A stretch of DNA of 46,683 nt, taken from Fidelibacterota bacterium. GTDB lineage: Bacteria; Fidelibacterota; Marinisomatia; Marinisomatales; UBA1611. The translations under genes and the position numbers were made by a program. This document shows, piece after piece, positions 25,515 through 34,516 of this stretch; within the stretch, counting starts at the first letter, position 1; each line of letters begins with the position of its first letter. The notes below the pieces were generated by a model that saw nothing but the letters and a program-made list of their open reading frames with translations, searched no databases and had not been told where the DNA came from. Location of the stretch: NCBI GenBank assembly GCA_018649625.1, contig JABIHN010000081.1, positions 1 through 46,683 of the forward strand, given 5' to 3'.

Positions 25515-28500
25515 TAATTCATCTCCCATCCAATTAAATCTTTGTCTTTGATTTCGCAATTATGTCCACGGTGGGGAGATGCACTATTTGGCTTCATCTC
25601 TATTCCAGCAGACTTTGATGTTGAAGATAAAATCTTTTGAATTAACTCTTGTCGGACTTTTGCATCTCGTTCTTCCAATTGCGCATTTTCATCTATTGAG
25701 AAATATCGAATCCCTTCAATCCAAGTTTCTTGAACTTGAGAATAAATATCCAGTGGCGGACCATTCCATATAACAAAATCGGCATCTTTACCTTCTTCTA
25801 ATGATCCTACCCATTTATCAATTTTCAATTGTTTTGCCGGATTTAGAGTAACAAATTTTAAAGCATCTTCTTCATCTAATCCACCGTATTTAATTGCCTT
25901 AGCTGCTTCGGTATTCATCCGACGAGCCAATTCATCATCATCAGAATTAAATGAAACTAGTACATCGTTTTTAGCCATCAGGGTTCCATTATATGGAATT
26001 GCATCAATCACTTCATACTTATATTGCCACCAATCAGAAAATGTGGATGCACCCGCTCCATGTTCAGCAATTCGATCTGCAACTTTATACCCTTCAAGCA
26101 CATGTTGGAAAGTGGCAATGGTAAATCCAAAATCTTCTGCAATTCTGGTTAGCATTAATATTTCATCCTGACGATAAGAGTGGCAATGAACAAGCCGAGT
26201 TCCTTCTAATATTTCTGCCAGAGCTTCTAATTCTAAATCTATTCTTGGCGGGACTTGCTTTCGTTGTGCTTTAGAGTTCCGATTATATGTTTTATGTTGA
26301 TGTCGATAATCCTGAGCCGCACGAAAAGCATCGCGAATAACTTGTTCTACACCCATTCGCGTTTGTGGGTACCGAGATCCAGGCCAATTGGCTTGTTTTA
26401 CATTCTCACCTAAAGCAAATTTGATTCCTTGGGGTGCTTTTTTAAATAATAATTCTTCCGGTCCAGCGCCCCAACGTAGTTTAATGACTGCGTTTTGACC
26501 TCCTATAGGATTGGCTGATCCGTGGAGAATATTTGCAGTGGTAAGTCCGCCGCCTAATTGTCTATACACATTTATATCATCTGCGAAAAGCACATCTTTA
26601 ATTCGAACTTCTGCTGTGACAGCTTGAGCCCCTTCATTTATGGATGAAGCGGCAGAGTGGCTATGACAATCTATAAGTCCAGGCGTTACATGTTTACCCG
26701 TGGCATCGATAATTAAAGCGCTCCCTTGGGTTACAGTAATATCAGGCGCAATTTCTTTTATTTTACCATCAACAAAAAGTATATCCCAATCTTCTAGAAT
26801 TCCTTTTGGACCGCAAGTCCAAATTGTGGCATCATTTACTAAAACGGCATTGGGTGAAATCATATCTCCAGTGGTGCCATAAGCTCCCTCAGGATAAAAA
26901 AGTTTTGCTTCACTTGCAATATCTTGAACTCTAGGTTTTGGCTCTTTTTTCCCTGTTCGTTTTGCAAGGAAAGGAATTTTTTGTCCAGATCCGTCATGGG
27001 CGAAACCTGATATATCATCTGGTGATAATTTACCATTAAATGCTAAAGCTCCATTGAATCCCAGAGATTTACCATCTAAAGTGAATGAAATATTGGATTC
27101 ATAAATATCTATATTTCGTAGTTTAACTGTCTTCTCATCTAAGGCAATTGTGCCTCCCAGTTTTCCACCGGAAGATGATTTGTTTTTTCCGCCACTCGTT
27201 CCTTTCTTTGCTTTAGGTATTGAAAATTCTAAAACATAATCTTTATTATGGATATTAAGTTTCCAAAATCCTTTTGCACTTAATTGAAACCTTGGTGCCA
27301 AATAATGTTCTTCACCAGACAGCCAAAGAGATATAATTCGTGATTTTGGATCAAAATAATCACCATCTATCACCACAAGATTGGCTATATATCCAGTTTG
27401 AATCCTACCTAAGGTTTTGCTAAGTCCCATAGCTTTAGCTGGAAAAGTTGTAAGAGCTGCTAAAGCAACATCTTGGGGAAGTCCACGGTCTATTATTTTT
27501 TGTAAATTATTTCGAAAATCAGTTTTCTTTTTTAGGGAACTGGAAGTAAGGCAAAATTCTAATCCTGCATCATAGAGTTTTTTGAAATTATCAGGTGCCA
27601 TATCCCAATGTTTCAACTGCTCTGTGGAATATTGGAGCGCAATGTATGGATCAGTCACTTTGGGCTTTGCAGGGAATTCCAAAGGTAAAATGAAGAATGG
27701 ATTCATTTCGCTTATTTTATCCAAGCGCCGATATTCAAAACCACTTCCATAAATCCAAGGATTCAAATTGAATTCACTCGAAATATTTAATGCACGTAAA
27801 ATACCATGTTCTTCACGAGTTTTAAAAAGCATAGGGTGACGATTCGCACGAAAATCTTCTAATGCTGCAAGGGATGGATTAAGCGGAATAGGCTCATTTT
27901 CTTCGGGATATTTTTCAATAATGGCGGTTGATCGACCGTACCATTCTGCATCGAGCAGTGATTGTCGCATAAAGGCAATCATCCCTAACAAGGAATGAGG
28001 GTAGGGTTCACCCCAACCTCCTGTTTTAAATGTCATAACCTGTGCTACATCTTTTGCAACAGAAATAAAATTATCATTAAGAATAACAAGATCAGATTTC
28101 CCTTTAAAAATTCCGTTTTCGGGAACAATATGTGCGGCTGTAAATCCGATGGAATAAAGAGCTTTTAAATCTTTTTCTTTAATATTTAAATCATCTTTTG
28201 CTCGGTATTCTGTCCGCATCCTTTTGTTCCAATGATCATCAGGACTATTAACCTTTTCATCTTGTTTGACTTCTAACCATCCATCGATGAAACCAGCATA
28301 AACATTGGCTCCTTCTAAATCAATCTCGAAAGCATCTCCGGGAATTTGAATATATCGTCCCACTTTTTCAATTTTTCCATTTCGAATAACAATGGTTCCA
28401 TCTTTGATGAAATCGCCTGGTTCAGTATGAATCATAGCATGGGTCAAAGCCCAAACGCGAGGTTTATTCGAATGAAGATCTTTTACAGGTTCTGTTTGAG

Positions 28501-28546
28501 AAAATGCAAAAGAGAATGCGATAAGAATGATTAGTAGTTTATTCAT
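25514..28546 (-). CDS. Secreted tandem amidohydrolase, N-terminal half inactive and C-terminal half active-type
   Basis: The 1010-residue protein has a signal peptide (LLIILIAFSFAFSQ) and two amidohydrolase units. In unit 1 (about 25-430) the metal motif is lost (YAGFIDGWLEVKQD), and the late Asp is replaced (CLTSSSLKKK). A Gly/Ser/Lys linker (KKGTSGGKNKSSSGGK, about 445-460) and a small beta domain follow. Unit 2 (about 560-1010) keeps the ligands: GLIDCHSHSA (about 627), LVHCHSYRQDE, FQHVLEGYK and VSFNSDDDELARR (about 868). It therefore probably hydrolyses a cyclic amide, peptide-like or imidazolonepropionate-like compound in the periplasm. It starts directly after the LOG stop (TAAATG) and overlaps the next gene by one base. 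The substrate is unknown. Confidence 0.82.
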   Translation of the reverse strand: MNKLLIILIAFSFAFSQTEPVKDLHSNKPRVWALTHAMIHTEPGDFIKDGTIVIRNGKIEKVGRYIQIPGDAFEIDLEGANVYAGFIDGWLEVKQDEKVNSPDDHWNKRMRTEYRAKDDLNIKEKDLKALYSIGFTAAHIVPENGIFKGKSDLVILNDNFISVAKDVAQVMTFKTGGWGEPYPHSLLGMIAFMRQSLLDAEWYGRSTAIIEKYPEENEPIPLNPSLAALEDFRANRHPMLFKTREEHGILRALNISSEFNLNPWIYGSGFEYRRLDKISEMNPFFILPLEFPAKPKVTDPYIALQYSTEQLKHWDMAPDNFKKLYDAGLEFCLTSSSLKKKTDFRNNLQKIIDRGLPQDVALAALTTFPAKAMGLSKTLGRIQTGYIANLVVIDGDYFDPKSRIISLWLSGEEHYLAPRFQLSAKGFWKLNIHNKDYVLEFSIPKAKKGTSGGKNKSSSGGKLGGTIALDEKTVKLRNIDIYESNISFTLDGKSLGFNGALAFNGKLSPDDISGFAHDGSGQKIPFLAKRTGKKEPKPRVQDIASEAKLFYPEGAYGTTGDMISPNAVLVNDATIWTCGPKGILEDWDILFVDGKIKEIAPDITVTQGSALIIDATGKHVTPGLIDCHSHSAASSINEGAQAVTAEVRIKDVLFADDINVYRQLGGGLTTANILHGSANPIGGQNAVIKLRWGAGPEELLFKKAPQGIKFALGENVKQANWPGSRYPQTRMGVEQVIRDAFRAAQDYRHQHKTYNRNSKAQRKQVPPRIDLELEALAEILEGTRLVHCHSYRQDEILMLTRIAEDFGFTIATFQHVLEGYKVADRIAEHGAGASTFSDWWQYKYEVIDAIPYNGTLMAKNDVLVSFNSDDDELARRMNTEAAKAIKYGGLDEEDALKFVTLNPAKQLKIDKWVGSLEEGKDADFVIWNGPPLDIYSQVQETWIEGIRYFSIDENAQLEERDAKVRQELIQKILSSTSKSAGIEMKPNSASPHRGHNCEIKDKDLIGWEMN

Positions 28547-29359
28547 TTAAAAATTGGGTCCTTCTAATTGATGCTTCTCAAGAAAATTTGTCACATACTT
28601 ATAGGCATCATCAATGGAATCTGAAAAATGTAGTAAATCTAAGTCATCCTGTGAAATGGTTCCGACTTTAACAAGATAATCCCAATTAATTACATTTTCC
28701 CAAAAATCTTTACCATACAAAACAATGGGTAATCGTTTTTTAATTTTTTGGGTCTGCATTAATGTTAAGCATTCCATAAGTTCATCTAAGGTTCCAAAAC
28801 CACCAGGCCAGACAACAAGAGCTTTAGCCAAATATAAGAACCAAAATTTACGCATAAAAAAGTAATGGAATTTCATGTCAAGCTCATCAGTAATCCATTC
28901 ATTACCGGATGATTCAAAAGGTAAGGTTATGGTAAGCCCAACATTGATACCACCAGCATCTGCAGCTCCTCGATTAGACGCTTCCATAATTCCAGGTCCA
29001 CCACCAGAACATATTATATATCGACGTTTTGTTCCTTTTAATCCTTTGCTCCATTTTGTGAATTTTCCGGCCAAAGTGCGCGCATCTTCATAATACCTAC
29101 TCATTTCTAGGTCAGTTTCTAGTCGCTTCATTTGCATATTGTCTGCAGTCGAAGATTCAGTTTCCATTGCTGCCCTTGCAGCTTCTTGTGACTTGAGCCT
29201 TGCTGAACCAAAAAATACAATGGTATCTGCAATATTATTTTTCTGTAAGCGTTGTAATGGTCCATAATATTCTGATAAAATTCTAAGAGATCGTGCTTGT
29301 GAGCTTTTTAAAAATTCAGAGCTATAAAAGAAGAGTTGCTCATCTACGTTGTTTGACAT
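28547..29359 (-). CDS. LOG-family (TIGR00730-type) nucleotide phosphoribohydrolase
   Basis: The 270-residue cytoplasmic Rossmann protein has the LOG motifs SGGGPGIMEASNRGAADAGG and PGGFGTLDELMECLTLMQTQK (PGGxGTxxE). LOG enzymes release the base from nucleoside 5'-monophosphates, including cytokinin precursors in plants. The approximately 70-residue N-terminal extension (SEFLKSSQARSLRILSEYYG) is usual for the larger bacterial subgroup. An FGSAR motif opens the fold. It is the first gene of the - strand operon, and the stop is directly followed by the start of the amidohydrolase gene (TAAATG). The link between a cytoplasmic nucleosidase and secreted amidohydrolases is not explained. A promoter should lie in 29360-29565. 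Confidence 0.88.
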   Translation of the reverse strand: MSNNVDEQLFFYSSEFLKSSQARSLRILSEYYGPLQRLQKNNIADTIVFFGSARLKSQEAARAAMETESSTADNMQMKRLETDLEMSRYYEDARTLAGKFTKWSKGLKGTKRRYIICSGGGPGIMEASNRGAADAGGINVGLTITLPFESSGNEWITDELDMKFHYFFMRKFWFLYLAKALVVWPGGFGTLDELMECLTLMQTQKIKKRLPIVLYGKDFWENVINWDYLVKVGTISQDDLDLLHFSDSIDDAYKYVTNFLEKHQLEGPNF

Positions 29360-29565
29360 TATTTTTTTCCTGTTAAAATGAACCTGAAAAGTAAACCTTT
29401 TTTGCGATGAAGAAAAGATGGGAATATAAATGAATGGTTAATGTTAATTCTTAGGCTTTTTCTTGTTTTTTTTCTTTTATACATCTACAATGACAATAAA
29501 CTACGAATAAAAGACTTATTAATTGTTTGTTGTTTGAGTGAATTTATTCTTACTATTTTCCACCA

Positions 29566-29910
29566 ATGCACAATCGTATATTTTTAATCAGTTTATTCCT
29601 TTGCTCCTGCGGATCTCCACCATCGCCTACACCCATTTCAATGCCGCCAACAAAAAAAACAAATCCTGAGTTAATACAAGAGACACTTTATACTATGGGG
29701 TATATGTCAGGATACGATATTTGGGAATTTTTACGAGATAAACCATCAGAGACTGAAGTTATTGACACATTTGGTCTCCCAGACTCAGTTTGGTTAAATG
29801 GAGGTGAATCAACGAAATTTCTTTATTATTTTATTTCAAAAATGCAAGATTATAATACGATTGAAATTAGCGCAAAGACGGATAGTGTATCCGGATTTGA
29901 ATGGGATTAA
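29566..29910 (+). CDS. Small lipoprotein, SmpA/OmlA-like
   Basis: The 114-residue protein begins with a short lipoprotein signal (MHNRIFLISLFLCSCGSPPS), lipidated at the second Cys of CSC. A Pro/Ser/Thr-rich spacer follows. The body has the pattern SETEVIDTFGLPDSVWLNGG then FLYYF, recalling SmpA/OmlA small lipoproteins, where a helix is followed by GxPd and a beta meander. It may be anchored in the outer membrane as a small assembly or stability factor. It lies 62 bp before the tryptophan dioxygenase gene and is divergent from the LOG gene. It could be the first gene of the kynurenine transcript or a separate gene. Confidence 0.65.
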   Translation: MHNRIFLISLFLCSCGSPPSPTPISMPPTKKTNPELIQETLYTMGYMSGYDIWEFLRDKPSETEVIDTFGLPDSVWLNGGESTKFLYYFISKMQDYNTIEISAKTDSVSGFEWD

Positions 29911-29972
29911 GGGCTTAAAATAAATTAATTCCACCAAAGTAGAATATTTAAAACAAAAAGAGTTCCAAAACT

Positions 29973-31061
29973 ATGTCAGATAAAAAATTACTAAACTATG
30001 CAGATTATTTAAATCTGGAAAACATTTTAAACAGTCAAAAATTAAAAAGTGCTGAGCAAGGAAAACCTGCTCATGAAGAAATGCTTTTTATTGTTATTCA
30101 CCAAGTCTATGAACTTTGGTTCAAACAAATTCTGCATGAATTGGATTCAATTCTAAATACATTTAATCAAAACTCTATTGAAGAGTCTGACGTAAGTCTT
30201 GCTGTTTTAAGATTAGATAGAATAATTGAAATTCAAAAAATTCTGATTGATCAAATTCGCGTGTTAGAAACTATGACTGCTATGGATTTTTTAGAATTTC
30301 GTGATTACTTATTTCCATCATCTGGATTTCAAAGCGCACAATTCAGGATTCTTGAAAATAAATTGGGTTTAACGCCAGATCATAGAATCAAATATGGAAA
30401 TCAGGATTATAAAAACCCATTATTGGAAGCGGGTAGGAAAGTTGTAAAAAAAGCAGAAGATGAAAAATCATTATTTGATTTATTAGAAACATGGTTAGAA
30501 CGAACACCATTTTTAAAATTTGAAGGATTTGATTTTTGGGATCAATACAGTTCATCAGTACGAGAAATGTTAGAAAAAGAAGTTGAAGCCATTCGTAATA
30601 ATCCAAATCATTCTACAGAACAAATCGCATATCATTTAAAAGAGCATGAAATGGCAACTGCATCTTTTGAAGCAATGATTGATGTTAATAAACATAATGA
30701 ATTAATTGAAAAAAATAAAAAAAGATTATCTCATAAGGCAACCCAAGCAGCATTATTGATTTTTCTTTATCGAGATGAACCTATTTTACATTCACCTTAT
30801 AACTTATTAACTCGACTTATGAATATGGATGAATTATTTACAACTTGGCGTCAACGACATGCTATTATGGTCAGAAGAATGATTGGTGCTAAAATTGGGA
30901 CTGGTGGTTCATCCGGACATGCATATTTACAAAAAACGGCTGACCGGCATAAAATATTTTCGGAATTAGCAGACCTTTCTACATTTTTCATTCCAAGATC
31001 TACTTTACCAAAATTACCCGGAAAAATTAAAAAAAATTTAGGATACCATTTTAAATCATGA
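29973..31061 (+). CDS. kynA: Tryptophan 2,3-dioxygenase
   Basis: The 362-residue haem enzyme opens the indole ring of L-tryptophan to give N-formylkynurenine, the first step of the pathway encoded here. HEEMLFIVIHQVYELWFKQ holds the substrate-side His and family signature. RHAIMVRRMIGAKIGTGGSS carries the proximal haem His and the substrate-binding GTGGSSG loop. It is longer than the ~280-residue proteobacterial forms and closer in length to animal and Bacteroidota versions. Its stop overlaps the SDR gene by 4 bp (ATGA). No strong ribosome site is visible before the ATG. No tryptophan-sensing site was recognised upstream. The identification is secure. Confidence 0.95.
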   Translation: MSDKKLLNYADYLNLENILNSQKLKSAEQGKPAHEEMLFIVIHQVYELWFKQILHELDSILNTFNQNSIEESDVSLAVLRLDRIIEIQKILIDQIRVLETMTAMDFLEFRDYLFPSSGFQSAQFRILENKLGLTPDHRIKYGNQDYKNPLLEAGRKVVKKAEDEKSLFDLLETWLERTPFLKFEGFDFWDQYSSSVREMLEKEVEAIRNNPNHSTEQIAYHLKEHEMATASFEAMIDVNKHNELIEKNKKRLSHKATQAALLIFLYRDEPILHSPYNLLTRLMNMDELFTTWRQRHAIMVRRMIGAKIGTGGSSGHAYLQKTADRHKIFSELADLSTFFIPRSTLPKLPGKIKKNLGYHFKS

Positions 31062-31846
31062 ATCTTTCTTTGCACAAAAAAAACGCTATCATTTGCGGTT
31101 CCACAGACGGAATTGGAAAAGAGACCGCTTTGCTTATGGCAAAACGGGGTGCGTCCATAACATTGATAGCACGAAATCAAAAAAAATTGGACCAAACATT
31201 ATCAGAACTTTCAACTGCAGATGGGCAAGAGCATTTTTCATTGTGTGCAGATTTTGATAATCCTGAAAAGTTAAAAGAAAAAATTACAGGGCATATGAAA
31301 CTGATTGTAGGTCAATCAGATATTTTGGTCAATAATTCAGGTGGACCGAAGGGCGGACCGCTTCTTGACGCAGAAGAAGAAGAATTTCGTGTTGCATTTG
31401 ATCGACTTGTTATTTGTAATCAAATTATGGTAAAAGCTGTTGTTCCGGGTATGAAAAAAATAGGTGAAGGGCGAATTATAAATATTATTTCAACATCGGT
31501 TCGACAAGTGATTCCTGGATTAGGCGTATCCAATACGATTCGCGGTGCAGTCGCGCAATGGGCAAAAACCCTAGCATTAGAATTAGGCCAATTTAATATT
31601 ACTGTCAATAATGTTCTTCCAGGATATACAAATACTGCAAGGCTCCAATTTCTTGCGGAATCTAAAGCGAAATTGATGGGAGTTACACCCGAAGTGATTA
31701 ATGAAGTTTGGAAAAACAATACATCTTTAAGACGACTTGGCGAACCGGAAGAAACCGCTTCTGCCGTTGCTTTTTTAGCTAGTGATGCAGCCAGCTATAT
31801 AAATGGTCACGATATCCCCGTAGATGGCGGACGATTTGGTGCTTGA
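31058..31846 (+). CDS. Atypical SDR-family oxidoreductase in the kynurenine operon
   Basis: The 262-residue Rossmann protein has the SDR cofactor loop in the form CGSTDGIGKETALLMAKRG, the NNSGG strand and the C-terminal NGHDIPVDGGRFG. The catalytic Tyr-x-x-x-Lys is absent: at that place it reads SNTIRGAVAQWAKTLALEL, so Asn and Arg replace Tyr and Lys, as in a known divergent SDR group with SNxxR. NAD(P)H binding is likely; the reaction is unclear. It is translationally coupled to the dioxygenase (4-bp overlap) and to nadC (1-bp overlap), so it should act on a kynurenine-pathway compound. A 2-aminomuconate or 2-oxo intermediate reductase is a guess. It does not resemble any formamidase. Confidence 0.83.
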   Translation: MNLSLHKKNAIICGSTDGIGKETALLMAKRGASITLIARNQKKLDQTLSELSTADGQEHFSLCADFDNPEKLKEKITGHMKLIVGQSDILVNNSGGPKGGPLLDAEEEEFRVAFDRLVICNQIMVKAVVPGMKKIGEGRIINIISTSVRQVIPGLGVSNTIRGAVAQWAKTLALELGQFNITVNNVLPGYTNTARLQFLAESKAKLMGVTPEVINEVWKNNTSLRRLGEPEETASAVAFLASDAASYINGHDIPVDGGRFGA

Positions 31847-32718
31847 TGCAAAAACGAATTGAATATGAGCAAGTAACATTTCTTGATCCTAATTGGATTC
31901 GTGAACAAATTTCTCATTTTATGGAAGAAGATGTTCCAGAAGGTGATATTACAACAAATGCAACTGTAACTGAAACTGTATCTGTAGTTGCCAAAATGGT
32001 TTCTGCAGATAGTTTTGTATTTTGTGGAGAATATATTATTCCATTATGTTTTCCAAATCCATGTCAAATTGATTTAAAAATTAAAGATGGCGATTGGGTT
32101 CAATCTGGAAAAACTATTGCAAATATTATGGGTCCAGCAGGGCTCATACTTACTTATGAGCGCATTGCATTGAATTTAATTCAAAGATTATGTGGTATAA
32201 GTACAGAGACTGAAAAATATTGCAATTTAGACTTGCCTGAAAATTTCAAAGTGATGGATACACGAAAAATGACACCAGGGCTCAGAAAATTTGAAAAATA
32301 TGCAGTGTCTATTGGTGGCGGTTGGAATCATCGACTGAATCTTTCATCTGGGATTTTAATTAAGGATAACCATCTTAAAGCGGCTGGAAGTATAAAAAAT
32401 GCTGTAAATAAATCCCGGCAGAAAAATAAAAACAATTTTCCCATCGAATTAGAAGTAGATACATTGGAACAACTTCAAGAAGGTTTAGCAATGGGTGTAG
32501 ATGGTTTTCTATTGGATAATATGAGCCCTGAAATGGTGAAAGAAGCTGTCGGAATTATCAGGAATGTGCCAGGTGGAGAGTCGATATTTGTTGAAGCCAG
32601 TGGGAATATTCATTATGATACATTGGAGTCTTATGCCTGGACGGGAATCGATGGCGTTTCTATGAGTGCGATTACGGCGCAAGCAAAAGTAGTTGACATT
32701 AAGTTGGAATTTGAATAA
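31846..32718 (+). CDS. nadC: Nicotinate-nucleotide pyrophosphorylase (quinolinate phosphoribosyltransferase)
   Basis: The 290-residue enzyme converts quinolinate and PRPP to nicotinate mononucleotide, the entry into NAD. The signature is present: DTRKMTPGLRKFEKYAV, IGGGWNHRLNLSSG, IKDNHLKAAG, ELEVDTLEQ and LLDNMSPE. I start it at ATG 31846, which overlaps the SDR stop as TGATG; a TTG at 31843 adds only one residue. Its presence beside 3-hydroxyanthranilate dioxygenase, whose product cyclises to quinolinate, implies NAD synthesis from tryptophan, as in eukaryotes and some bacteria. The usual aspartate-route partners (nadA, nadB) are not in this window. Its stop overlaps the aldehyde dehydrogenase start (TAATG). 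Confidence 0.93.
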   Translation: MQKRIEYEQVTFLDPNWIREQISHFMEEDVPEGDITTNATVTETVSVVAKMVSADSFVFCGEYIIPLCFPNPCQIDLKIKDGDWVQSGKTIANIMGPAGLILTYERIALNLIQRLCGISTETEKYCNLDLPENFKVMDTRKMTPGLRKFEKYAVSIGGGWNHRLNLSSGILIKDNHLKAAGSIKNAVNKSRQKNKNNFPIELEVDTLEQLQEGLAMGVDGFLLDNMSPEMVKEAVGIIRNVPGGESIFVEASGNIHYDTLESYAWTGIDGVSMSAITAQAKVVDIKLEFE

Positions 32719-34160
32719 TGGAAAAACTCACTAATTTTATAAATGGGAAATTTGTTTCACCAAGGTCTAATCAATATTTGGATGTTTACGAGCCGGCAAC
32801 AGGACAAGTTTATGCACAACTTGCTGATTCAAATTCTGACGATATAAATAATGCCGTTGAATCAGCTCAAAATGCTTTCGAGAATTGGTCCGGATTATCT
32901 GTTAAAGAAAGGGCAGTCTATTTAAATAAAATCTCAGATGGACTCAAAGCTCGATTGGATGAATTTTCTGAGTTTGAATCTAGAGATACTGGAAAACCAA
33001 TTTCCTTGGCAAAGTCCGTCGATATTCCACGAGCGATTTCAAATTTTCAATTTTTCGCAGATTATGGTAGCTCTTTTCAATTTGAATCCAATTTAAATAA
33101 CGAAACAGCCCAAAATAAAATTATTCGTTCACCCTTGGGAGTAGTTGGATGTATTTCTCCGTGGAATCTTCCATTATATTTATTTACATGGAAGATTGCT
33201 CCAGCATTAATTGCTGGGAATACGGTTGTTGCAAAACCATCAGAAATCACACCTTTGACAGCTTGTAGGTTGGGCGAAATTTGTCAAAATGTAGGATTAC
33301 CAAATGGCGTACTAAACATTGTTCATGGGCAAGGGAATATTTCCGGTGATGCTTTGGTAAGTCATGAAAAGATAAAAGCAATTTCATTTACCGGCGGAAC
33401 AACCACGGGGAAAGTGATTGCTGAAAAAACCGCATCATCTTTTAAAAAACTGTCTTTAGAAATGGGTGGGAAAAATCCTGCTATTATTTTTGCCGATTGC
33501 GATTATAAAAAAATGTTGAATACTTTGGTTAGATCTTCGTTTTCAAATCAAGGTCAAATTTGTTTGTGCAGCTCCAGAATATTAGTTGAAAAATCTATTT
33601 ATGATAAATTTAAAAGAGATTTTGTTCAACGCGTTTCAGAATTGAAAGTGGGCGATCCATTAAATGAAGGAACTCAATTCGGGGCGTTAACTTCTCAAGG
33701 TCATTTTGATAAAGTATTAGATTTTATTGAAATCGCAAAACAAGAAGGTGGAAATGTTCTGACTGGTGGTAATTCTAAAAAAAATAATGGAAGATGTGAA
33801 ACTGGATGGTTTGTTGAACCAACAATTATTGAAGGATTAAAAAACTCATGCAGAACGAATCAAGAAGAAATATTTGGCCCCGTCGTCACTCTGCAATATT
33901 TTGAATCTGAAAAAAAAGCAATCCAACTTGCGAATGAAACAGAATATGGTCTATCGGCCACCATTTGGACTGAAAATAAAGAAAAAGCAACGCGAGTTTC
34001 TTCTCAAGTTGATGTGGGTGTAATTTGGGTAAATTGCTGGCTCGTACGAGATTTGCGAACACCTTTTGGTGGGATGAAACAATCGGGTTTGGGTAGAGAA
34101 GGCGGAGAAGATGCACTACGATTTTTTACTGAACCAAAAAATATCTGTACAATAAGATGA
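32718..34160 (+). CDS. 2-aminomuconic 6-semialdehyde dehydrogenase
   Basis: The 480-residue ALDH-superfamily enzyme has NAD-binding FTGGTTTGKVIAEKT, catalytic Glu in LSLEMGGKNPAII and nucleophile Cys in NQGQICLCSSRI. PWNLPLYLFTWKIAPALIAGN matches aminomuconate-semialdehyde and hydroxymuconate-semialdehyde dehydrogenases, where the Asn helps stabilise the muconate. Placed next to the ACMS decarboxylase and deaminase, it should oxidise 2-aminomuconate semialdehyde to 2-aminomuconate (NbaE role, ALDH8A1 in animals). Its start overlaps nadC by one base and its stop overlaps the ferredoxin gene by 4 bp. A betaine-aldehyde-type substrate is possible on homology alone, but the context is strong. Confidence 0.9.
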   Translation: MEKLTNFINGKFVSPRSNQYLDVYEPATGQVYAQLADSNSDDINNAVESAQNAFENWSGLSVKERAVYLNKISDGLKARLDEFSEFESRDTGKPISLAKSVDIPRAISNFQFFADYGSSFQFESNLNNETAQNKIIRSPLGVVGCISPWNLPLYLFTWKIAPALIAGNTVVAKPSEITPLTACRLGEICQNVGLPNGVLNIVHGQGNISGDALVSHEKIKAISFTGGTTTGKVIAEKTASSFKKLSLEMGGKNPAIIFADCDYKKMLNTLVRSSFSNQGQICLCSSRILVEKSIYDKFKRDFVQRVSELKVGDPLNEGTQFGALTSQGHFDKVLDFIEIAKQEGGNVLTGGNSKKNNGRCETGWFVEPTIIEGLKNSCRTNQEEIFGPVVTLQYFESEKKAIQLANETEYGLSATIWTENKEKATRVSSQVDVGVIWVNCWLVRDLRTPFGGMKQSGLGREGGEDALRFFTEPKNICTIR

Positions 34161-34516
34161 CATCAAAATACAATAAACATATTTTCATTTGCGTGAATGA
34201 AAGAGATCAAAATAGTTCGAAAGATGATTGTGCTAGGTGTGGCGGAAAAGATGTTCGCTTAAAATTTGTTCAGCTCATTAATCAGAATGGGTTAAAAGGG
34301 AAAGTCCGCGCCAATAAAAGTGGATGTTTGGATGCCTGTGAGTTGGGCACAGCTGTGGTAATTTATCCTGATAATATATGGTACACGAGAGTGACTATAA
34401 ATGATGTGGATGAAATATTTGAAACATCTATTCTTAATGATAATGTGGTGGAAAGATTATCAGCGAATGAGCATACTTGGAAAGAAATGAAAGAGAATAG
34501 GAAAGCAAATAAATGA
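34157..34516 (+). CDS. Thioredoxin-like 2Fe-2S ferredoxin
   Basis: The 119-residue protein is a thioredoxin-fold ferredoxin of the Aquifex/Clostridium type. Its start KHIFICVNERDQN and NKSGCLDACELGTAVVIYPD are conserved blocks. Cys12, Cys25, Cys57 and Cys61 can bind a 2Fe-2S cluster; Cys28 is an extra Cys close to the second ligand. VTINDVDEIFE ends the fold and a charged tail follows. It overlaps the preceding and following genes by 4 bp each, so it is made with the kynurenine enzymes. No standard kynurenine step needs a ferredoxin; it might supply or repair iron in 3-hydroxyanthranilate dioxygenase or reduce a flavoenzyme. That role is inference. Confidence 0.85.
   Translation: MTSKYNKHIFICVNERDQNSSKDDCARCGGKDVRLKFVQLINQNGLKGKVRANKSGCLDACELGTAVVIYPDNIWYTRVTINDVDEIFETSILNDNVVERLSANEHTWKEMKENRKANK

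Noticed and set aside
25515-25559. Upstream start for the 439-residue amidohydrolase-like protein
   Set aside because: It would add a polar segment ahead of the signal peptide. The ATG at 25514 overlaps the preceding stop in the usual TAATG form.
28547-29359. LOG-family protein as DprA-like DNA-processing protein
   Set aside because: Both have a Rossmann fold with Gly-rich motifs, but PGGFGTLDE and GGGPGIMEA are LOG signatures and no DprA domains are present.
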